The translations under genes and the position numbers were made by a program. Below, piece by piece: positions 56,435-64,000 of a stretch of DNA of 64,000 bases. The notes under the pieces were generated by a model, which saw only the letters and a list, made by a program, of their open reading frames with translations, had not been told where the DNA came from and did no database searches. Source of the stretch: Selaginella moellendorffii. Taxonomy: Eukaryota; Streptophyta; Lycopodiopsida; Selaginellales; Selaginellaceae. The DNA is taken from the NCBI RefSeq assembly GCF_000143415.4, contig NW_003314360.1:430682-494681 (forward strand), written 5' to 3'. Positions within the stretch are counted from its first letter, which is position 1. Every line of letters begins with the position of its first letter.

Positions 56435-57575
56435 TCATAGCTCCAGATCAAACTTTCGCTGCTTCTTTGGCACCGGGAAGTCCATGATCACGGAGCTCCC
56501 ACACTTGGGACACCTGGGATCCAACTGCGAGATCATCACGTACATGAGGCACCGCTTGCAACCAGTGAGGGTGACCTTGGCCGGTTGGCTTGGCGGAGGC
56601 GATGGAGACGACCGGGGAGACGATGCGGCGGGCGGGAGCAGGCAGAGGCACTCGGAGGAGGTGGTGGTGACGACGCTGCTGGCATCCTCCTCCTGATTGC
56701 TCGACAGATTGAGCTTGAGGTCGAGACCACCACTCTCGCTCTCGTTCTCCCTGTCCTCCTTGTAAATCGGGTTTGGATGATCCGCATTAGCAGCAGCATC
56801 GTCGCCGTCGTCGCCTTGCTTTTTCCTCCTCCACAGCTGTGTGGCTTCGCCACCATTCTTTCTCTTGACCGCCGCCGCCTGCTTTCCAAGTTCGGATTGC
56901 AGTAGCTCCAGCGACATGTGACAGGAGGCTGCTGGAGGCGATTCAAACGGTGGCTCTGCGGGTGAGCAAGAGTGGCCTTCGCGAGGATCATTGCAGGTGG
57001 TCTTGCCGGTGTTCCAATTGATGAAAAAGACCGTTCCAGACTGCACAAAAAAATATCGGTTTAATCAATCGGCTCGGCCTGTTGCACCACTTCAAAAATA
57101 CAGACAAAAAACAATCAAGGCACACTCAATTACCAAGAACGAATCTTGGCCAAAATGGCAAACAAAAAAACGAAGAAAGCAAAAAACAAAAACAACGAGA
57201 AGGCTAAACAACAACGTGAAAAAAGCGTGAAAGAAAACATCAAATCTTTTTGCTACGATCCACCCAGAAAGAAACCGGACATACCTTCAAGTCGAGTCTT
57301 TTCTCCCATCCTTTCGGAAGCGGAACATCCTGGCCGAGCTCCAAAAAATCCGATTGTTGTTCTTCACCATCCGTTGTCATGGTAGTATTCGAAGCCCCTC
57401 GTCCACCTAGCAGGTCCAAAGTGTGGTGCCTTCCGACGCCGGATTCATCAAAGGGCTTCCCCAGCATCATCTCCAGCAGCTTCTGTTGATCATCGCCCCA
57501 AGCTCGCTTCTTGCTCATGCGAGCAATCCCACCGAGCTCACCACTGCCCCACCCGACTTCCAGTGCCACAGCCAT
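56435..57575 (-). CDS. WW-domain protein, CFL1-like
   Basis: Model: complement(56435..57040, 57285..57575), 298 aa, with a 244-bp intron inside the WW domain. The WW domain reads LPKGWEKRLDLK across the intron to GTVFFINWNTGKTTCNDPR. The middle carries an EAR-like LDLKLNL motif near residue 212. The end has a Cys4-like element CKRCLMYVMI...PRCPKCGS and a basic tail KKQRK. This layout resembles the plant WW protein CURLY FLAG LEAF 1, which in rice and Arabidopsis acts with HD-ZIP IV factors on cuticle formation. The family link is from the WW form plus the C-terminal Cys block and is moderately sure. A second ATG at 57518 (MSKKRAWG) could be the real start. Confidence 0.75.
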
Positions 57576-59340
57576 CACCTCTCAATGCAATTTCACGAGC
57601 TTCTTCTCCCCTGCCTCTATAGCAATACAGCAGCAGCAGCGGCGGCGGCGGCGGCGGCAAAAAGAGTGGGAATTTTACCGAGCAAACTTTAGCAGCGCAA
57701 GGAAAGAATGGAAGAAGAAGCGGCTTTACCCCGGAGAAGAAGCAAAGCAATACTAGCGGCGCAGCAGCGGCGGATGATGGATGAAGAGGTCTGTCTGTCA
57801 ATGGAAGTGGTAGTAGAAGAAGAGGAGGCTTCCATTGGCATTGAATGCTGCCATCTCCTTCACGCTACGCACAGGGGCCCCAGGCTCTTAACTTCCACAT
57901 TTACTGGCTTGATGGGATGCACCTCCTCCCTCTTTCAAACATTCGTCTCGTCTCGTCTTCTTCTTCGATCCAATCTCTCCTCACTCAACTCCGCTCGCTC
58001 AACTTGACTTGGCTTCTTCAACTTGCTGCTCAGCTGAGTATAAGATGAAACTGAGTTGAGTAACCGGACAGTCGGCTGGAGCCCGAGCCCGAGCTATCTA
58101 TCTATCGCAAGCCCTTCTCTCTCCCTGTCTCCCCCTCCCCCTGTTAGAGCTATTATATAGACTGTGCCCGGCCAAATACGATTACCGTCATCACCTTTAA
58201 GGTACTATACTAGTCTCTAGCCTGACTTTCCTTTTATACTAATTCTATGATATGATATGAAATGATCGCATATCTATCTATATCAATACTACTGCTCCGT
58301 CCGAAACTCACCTGAGGAAAACTTAAAACTATCCTACTACCCCTGTGATTCTCTAGCCTCTACGGGCACGTATACTACTGCCCACCTTCCTTGAATCCTT
58401 ACCTTACCACCGCTACCAGCGATGATATATTAGATTCCTTCCAGTGTTCCGAGCCGACTAGACTGAACACACATGCCCCTTGGTGTTGCATGGCAAAGAT
58501 CCCATCTTTCACGCTAAGAACCGGCCTGTTGTCTAAATTACCAGCGAAGGTATTAGCTGAGCATGCATGGGTGGAATTGAAATCAACAGAGGATACTTAT
58601 CTGGAGGAGGCTGCACACAGTTGATGGCACAAGTATGATTGCCAGCTGCCCCTGGCTATTGGGTTTGATGACCCTTTAGTGCTTGCCTTGAATGGCCTCT
58701 CTCCAAATTTCCAGGCGCCACTAAATGCACACCTCTCGTCGCCGTTAGTTTAGTCATCATGTCCGGTAATCTGCCCGCTAATGCCTTCAATAATGCTTCT
58801 CCAAATCCCGCCCGAGCCGGGTCGGGTCGGGTCTCTCACTCGACTGCAACAACTGAAAACCAAGTCAGTGCCGGATATTTCCCTCAGACTTTGAGCAGCA
58901 TTGTCTTACCTTCTTTCTACGTTGCAATCAAAACCCCGACCACCTAAATGTGTGAGAGATTTGAAAAAATCGCAAGATAAATGCACAGGGAGTAAATTCG
59001 AGTCACCTAACACAAAGGACCGGTGGCTGACAATGGCAATGGCAATTGGGAGAGATCAATCTTTCCTCTTTGTCCACAAAAATATATACCACCCAGAAAA
59101 CAATGCGGCAAGGGATGCGATGCGTTGCGATGCTATGCATAGAAAAAAAGAAAGAAATGTTATCTTACTCTTTTTACAAACCTTTGAATTTGAACCTTTC
59201 AGGCTCTGTTGTTGTTTGCGACTGGCCGTGTCGAATCTTTTGTTGGGAGCGGGAGAGAAGCGGTAGGTGAATGTTTAGTTGTCTACGTGTGATTCTTCGC
59301 GCATTTATGCAATTGCAACACCTTGTGCGTCAGCTCAAGC
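57576..59340. other. Promoter side of the WW gene and intergenic DNA
   Basis: About 1.76 kb without a supported gene. It starts with a GCC/CAG triplet run (about 57629-57660), probably in the 5' UTR of the WW gene. The remainder is mixed; a frame around 58391-58624 looks like random or decayed sequence. Confidence 0.45.
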
Positions 59341-61871
59341 TCATCGTCTAGTAACTTGAGCATTTTTTTCTTCGACTGCAATACGCGAGAAAGAATAAGA
59401 AGTTATAAGAAAATAAAAGTCATAAAAAGATACACTAAGCTTGGGCATTGATGCGGTTGAATGCGCGATAGCAACCCGCAAAAGGAAAAGCAAAAAAGAT
59501 ATTCACGAAATCAAAGCAAGACCGAGAAAGATAAGATAATCTCCGCTCAGGCAAACTCAGGCAGTTAAAACATGTGACATGTTTAGCGCACTGCATGTCC
59601 TTTGACACCACTCAATGCAAAATAATGCCTGTGATCTCCCGATAAATCATTTTCCCAGCAGCCTATTACATGCAAAGCAGTAGTACTGCAAAGATGAAGT
59701 ACACTTTCAAACCAGTCTTCCTCACTCGCCATTTGAGCCAGCCAATGCAGAAGAAAGATAAGATGGTAATAACACGGACAGAAGCTACGAACCCAGTTAT
59801 CCAGGCCTAAATGTGTAGGCAAAGACTTGTGCTCCACTTTATGACAATGCAAATGCAATGCAAGAACAGACGCATCGCATCCCACCACCATGTCAATCAC
59901 CAAACCCAACTCAACTCAACGTCGAACCTCGAGGGAGAGGAAAACCAACCTGTAGTTTCGATGGATGGATGGATCACACCAGCGTCCTTCCTCTTGGCGT
60001 CATATCTGACCGTAGCAGGCATGAAGACCTCTTTGCGAAGTATAAGCTCTGCTGCTACTGCTGCCCCTGAATCCTAAAAGCTGTAAAGAAAATGAAAACA
60101 AAAGAGAACTTAGTGTCGCAAAGGCATAGCTTTGTTGCAAGCTTTTGAGAGCCCACGTGTGGTTTCATGGTCCGGCTACCTTTCTATTTATGAAATTCCG
60201 AAATGAAAGCCCACCTTAAGATGTCCCATATCGGAATGCCTCCATTATCTTAGACACGGACCGTCCCTTAATCCATCATATTGGCATTCAAGTTGCACCC
60301 TCCTCCACATTGTTACGGTTCCCCAATCCTAAAGCAAGCAAAAGAACCAGCAAAAGTAAGTAAATCCCGTTGTCTTAAGGGTTTGCTATTGCCAAGGCCA
60401 ACCAAAGCATTCATGTCTCAGCAACATCACAGTATTCAACTCGAAAAAGATAGCCACATGCAAAGACGAAGACATTGCAAGCCATAAACACCAGCGTGGC
60501 CCCTGAACGGTGGACTTAAAAGAGGCCCACCCCTTTTCTTCGTTCATTCTAAAACAAAAGCTCTGAAATCTAGTACTAAAATGACATAGTGCGGGAAATC
60601 GATTCAAGTAGCCCAGAAAAGGAGGTGAAAATGAACCGACTGGGACAAGATAAAATCGGGAGAAGCAGTCCCAAAATCACGAGACAAATTGCTACTGTAG
60701 TTTCGGAAAGGCACACCTTAAGTGTCGCTTGCAGATACGCCTGGCACCAGGAAACAGAAATACAGGCCGACCTGAGAAGCAAGGAAAAGAGAAAAAAAGG
60801 AAACAACAGAAGCCGTATCCATACCTCATTGTCAAGCTTAACACCCCGTGGACTGGATATAAGATAAGCCGGACTTGAATGAGCGCTTTAAAGTGATGGA
60901 AATAGGTGACTGCGTGCGAATACAGCCGAACTGACTCCACTGTGATGTTGTCTTCGCAGAGTGACAGAGAGAAGTTATACTGCTTAAATTCTCTGCGGAG
61001 CTTGAAACTTACGTACACTTAGGTTGAGATACTTCTGTTCTCCACCTTGACAGAGATCCTGAAAGACACCAGAGAAATACACATCATGCAACAAAAGCGA
61101 CTAGAAAAGCTCGTTTTCAGTCCTGACTAGAAAACTGCAAACGCTTCAATTTGAACAATGGTGGACTGAATGCAAGCAGGTACCCCATGAATTCACGCCG
61201 GAATATCCAACGCCAGAAATTCGCGTCGATTCAAAGAGGATTTAAAGCAGCGCTGGTGCGTATTGCAGAAACTTTGAAGATGGCGGGCAACAACGGCTCA
61301 ATCAACCACAGCAACTTAATGCAACAAACAAAAAAATATGGTCGAAAAGAGAGAGAAACATAAAGAGAGAGCCAATTGCATGCATCGGTGAAATGCGCGA
61401 ATCAGTGAGCTCGAGCCAATTGCGTGCAATGGTAAAGCGCACAAATCAGTGAGCTCCAACTTTCAAACAGTAGTGTTGAAATATCAAAGATGAGCAGAAA
61501 AAGAGAAAAAAAAAAAAAGGCTTACGTCAAGGGAATGGAAGAGTCTTGCGATATCACGTACACTGGACACACCAACATAAAAGAGGCATCCGGAAACACT
61601 ATGAATGCAGCCTGGCTATGGCGACAAAACAAAGGTCATACACATTAGATATATATACACACACTCACATAGATAGATGAAAGCGACGACGACGTACCTG
61701 CCTAAGACGAGACCCTTCTTCACTCGCCCGCATTATGCCACTGCGCGACTGCGCAGCCGGAAAAAAAGACAAGGGAATGAAAAGAAAAGAAAATTGTGGA
61801 AGAAGCGATGAGATCTCGTCCCAGGGTACCTGAAATCGAGGGTGAAACCGCAGCAATAGACGCCAAACCAT
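59341..61871 (-). CDS. Eight-exon gene of unknown function (189 aa)
   Basis: My model is complement(59341..59375, 59950..60073, 60717..60771, 60825..60951, 61013..61058, 61526..61615, 61698..61748, 61830..61871), exactly 190 codons with all phases matched. Recognisable coding-like segments: MRASEEGSRLRQ, PGCIHSVSGCLFYVGVSSVR, LCQGGEQKYLNLS, NITVESVRLYSHAVTYFHHF and AAELILRKEVFMPATVRYDA. I cannot name a family. No signal peptide or transmembrane segment is certain. Introns vary from 53 to 643 bp, so an extra exon in the two large ones (59376-59949, 60074-60716) is possible, and the last exon could be read in another phase (ending at a TAG near 59276). The strong regularity of splice sites supports a real gene, but exon choice is by eye. 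Confidence 0.5.
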
Positions 61872-62070
61872 GATCTAGTGGCCGATCGGCGATGCAAATC
61901 CGGAGACGACGATCCATCGCTCGCTAATCGCCCTACATTTTCCTACCAAGAACCCTAAAACCCTTGGAAGCGTTTTATTTTTTCAAATGATCGTAGCTAC
62001 GCCGTTGGATCGAACCCATGGATCGACGGCAGCCAAGGCGTGTGTATGACTAATAACTTACATTCAAGCT

Positions 62071-63138
62071 TTAGTTTCGTGCGAGAGGGAGAGCTCGGCA
62101 TGAGTAAGTCTCTTTGAGGTTGCTGCGGCTCCCCGACGACGTGAAGATGGACTGGTAAATCTCTTTGGTGGCGTTGGCCGGGATTGGAAGAAGAGGCTTG
62201 GCTTTCTTTGCCACCGCTTTCATCGTAGACGAGTGAGTGAGAGGAGGAGCATCCTTCCTCTTGCTACTGTTGGTCTCGTCTTCGCCACTGCCACCTTCGA
62301 TCGATTCGATCGCTGCTACACCGTTGCTCTTGGATTCGCCACTCTTCTCCTTCCTGGTAACGCGCCTGGCCGCCGCTCTCTCGGCCTCCATTCTCTCGCG
62401 GAGCAGGCCAACTTCTTCGTCGGTGCCATTGAGAGGGATTTTGTCCTCGGCTTTAAACTCCGCGAAGCAGACCAAGCACGACGAGGACTGCACCTCCTTG
62501 AGCGCTCGGACGCTCAAGACATGGCCGCAGTTCTTGAGCGCCACGAACTTAAACTTGCCATTGAACTCCTGCCCCGAAACCGGGCACTGGAACTTGGTCT
62601 CGACGTGTTCGTCGTCGGGATCCACTCCGGGGATCGCCGAGAGGTGAACCGGCGTGAGATCCTTGAGACCCCTGATGTGCCGGAATTTCTTGGGGAGGGA
62701 CTTGGTGATGAGCGCGTGAACAAGAGCCTCCTTGTTGTAGAGATTCCCGAGAGGATCCATGACGCAGGGCGGCCGGAGATAATCGCAGGAGAGAGCACAC
62801 TGGCACCATCTCGCTAGCCTAGCCTCGTTTGGATCCACCTTATCAGGCTTCTTCTCAGCGTACATCTTGAGGTAGCAATCCCTCGACTCGGCGCCCGTGG
62901 CACCGCCATCGCCACCGCCGCCCCTGACCCTGACCCCCAAATGGAGCGTGCTCCAGCGGCCCACACCGGATTCCTGGAGCGATCGGCCATGGCCGAGAAG
63001 CTTACCTCCGTGAGAGAGATAGAAAGCGTCGTGCGACGATGCCCGGGGCAGCAGCGCCTGGATGACATCGCCGGCGGTGGCCGAGCGCCCCACCTCCACA
63101 CACGAGGACGATGATTCGCTCCTCACGAAGATCTGCAT
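62071..63138 (-). CDS. RTF2: Replication termination factor 2 (RTF2) homolog with N-terminal ubiquitin-like region
   Basis: 355 aa, intronless. The start at 63138 (MQIFVRSE) is chosen because it begins the ubiquitin-like fold (residues 1-75, ending LHLGVRVRGG), as in plant RTF2. The RTF2 domain follows: CALSCDYLRPPCVMDPLGNL, LITKSLPKKFRHIRGLKDL, FQCPVSGQEFNGKFKFVAL, NCGHVLSVRALKEV and CLVC, a degenerate double RING-like zinc fold. The tail is Lys/Ser-rich and basic. The fission yeast protein stabilises paused replication forks, and the Arabidopsis homolog has been linked to pre-mRNA splicing. A tRNA-Pro gene on the same strand lies 65 bp upstream. Confidence 0.95.
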   Translation of the reverse strand: MQIFVRSESSSSCVEVGRSATAGDVIQALLPRASSHDAFYLSHGGKLLGHGRSLQESGVGRWSTLHLGVRVRGGGGDGGATGAESRDCYLKMYAEKKPDKVDPNEARLARWCQCALSCDYLRPPCVMDPLGNLYNKEALVHALITKSLPKKFRHIRGLKDLTPVHLSAIPGVDPDDEHVETKFQCPVSGQEFNGKFKFVALKNCGHVLSVRALKEVQSSSCLVCFAEFKAEDKIPLNGTDEEVGLLRERMEAERAAARRVTRKEKSGESKSNGVAAIESIEGGSGEDETNSSKRKDAPPLTHSSTMKAVAKKAKPLLPIPANATKEIYQSIFTSSGSRSNLKETYSCRALPLARN

Positions 63139-63203
63139 TCTCCTTGCCCTAACCCTAGCTAGGGCAGAAAAAATCCAAAGAAATAGAAATAAAAGCACTG
63201 TTT

Positions 63204-63275
63204 GGGGCATTCCGAGAATCGAACTCGGGACCTCTCGCACCCGAAGCGAGAATCATACCACTAGACCAAATGCCC
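63204..63275 (-). tRNA. tRNA-Pro (anticodon CGG)
   Basis: On the minus strand: acceptor GGGCATT pairs with AATGCCC; D-arm GGTCTAGTGGTATGATT; anticodon stem CTCGC/GCGAG with loop TTCGGGT, giving anticodon CGG; T-arm CCGAG-TTCGATT-CTCGG. It is 72 nt including the discriminator C, with no intron. All four stems pair fully, as expected for a nuclear tRNA-Pro. Confidence 0.97.
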
Positions 63276-64000
63276 TGACCCGTGAATTCCATTCAGTGCA
63301 TAAGGTGTTGTCATTGTTTTTTTCGTTTAGTCTGTTACCGTGCTCTTTTTTGTGGCCCACGATCCCAAGGCTCGTACGATTCGCGCGGGGCCACAATTTT
63401 CCCAATCGATGAGTGTGTGCCTTTTTCCGTGTAGCAAGGTGGGCCTTTGGTGAATCTCTCCTCTTTAGTGCCTTTGCTGGCGTCGACCGATTGCTTATCT
63501 CACTCACGCACTGCCACTGGATATATACATGTAGTCGACACCCGTATAAACATCCAACCAGATTGTGGGGGCTACAAATACAATGACGTATAAAGCTAGC
63601 GATAATACCATGCGTTAATACTTGTTAATATAACCATGTATCCAGACATTCCAGCACGCTTTGGACAGATTATGTTAATCAATCGGGGTCGGTCAATAGC
63701 ACGCAAGCTTGCACTACTTTGGCTACTGTTTTGGTCCCACTTTACGTACCTAGTTGTGGCTCATTTCGGCCCGGCCAAGTGGAAAAGGAGGACCAGGACC
63801 AAAATGTTTTTAATGGTGTCGTGAACAAAACTCCAACGATTGAAGCACACTAGATGATGGACGCAACGAGCTCTCAACACCTCGCTCCACACTTGTACGA
63901 AGACCCGAGGGCCAATTCAATGAGAGCCTTGTAATCTAGCGCAACGCCTTCTCTCGCTCGCAACCCCGCTTGATTTTATTCATCGACATTGATTGGTTAT
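63276..64000. other. Intergenic DNA at the window end
   Basis: No gene is supported. The last 150 bp (agctctcaacacctcg...) have the look of a transposon end but show no diagnostic motif. Confidence 0.4.

Noticed and set aside
59583-59909. 108-residue minus-strand frame as an extra exon of the unknown gene
   Set aside because: Its ends lack good splice sites in phase, and the gene closes in frame without it; it may be an intron frame.

Overview
The window is nuclear DNA of a land plant, most consistent with a lycophyte such as Selaginella. This is an inference from very short GT-AG introns (about 51-76 bp in most gene models here), TTTAGGG telomere-type repeats, plant-only families (AFP/NINJA, nsLTP, a hydroxyproline-rich protein family, CFL1-like WW protein), long editing-type PPR proteins and a decayed transposon landscape.

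Region 1 (1-14896) is a giant near-perfect palindrome: two 6.94 kb arms (1-6939 and 7958-14896) around a 1.02 kb spacer. Each arm holds a frame-disrupted plastid-type ribosomal protein L10 gene, a five-exon P-loop NTPase plus nuclease-like gene (Crinkler-RHS-like), a heavily decayed CDKAL1-type tRNA methylthiotransferase pseudogene and an F-box fragment. I located three differences between arms; one is a 1-bp deletion that breaks the NTPase gene in arm 2 only. Disruptions of L10, CDKAL1 and the F-box fragment are shared, so they predate the duplication.

Region 2 (14.9-38.8 kb) is transposon territory: a Penelope-like reverse transcriptase remnant near interstitial telomere-type repeats; two inverted LTR-like arms that each carry a hammerhead-ribozyme-like core; a minus-strand LTR element with tandem LTR-leader units and minisatellites inside the LTRs; a decayed minus-strand Ty3/Gypsy gag-pol; and a long direct repeat bracketing a 147-aa secreted-protein ORF.

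Region 3 (38.9-64 kb) is gene-rich: a 107-aa unknown protein and a FAM86-type methyltransferase (divergent, 76 bp apart), a lipid-transfer protein, a hydroxyproline-rich protein, an AFP/NINJA repressor behind a G-box cluster, two head-to-tail PPR genes separated by 7 bp, HGH1 (divergent from a PPR gene, 41 bp apart), cytochrome b5, a CFL1-like WW protein, an eight-exon 189-aa unknown gene, RTF2 and tRNA-Pro(CGG). Exon-intron models were built by eye from splice signals and reading-frame phase; several close exactly in frame, but none is supported by transcripts here.
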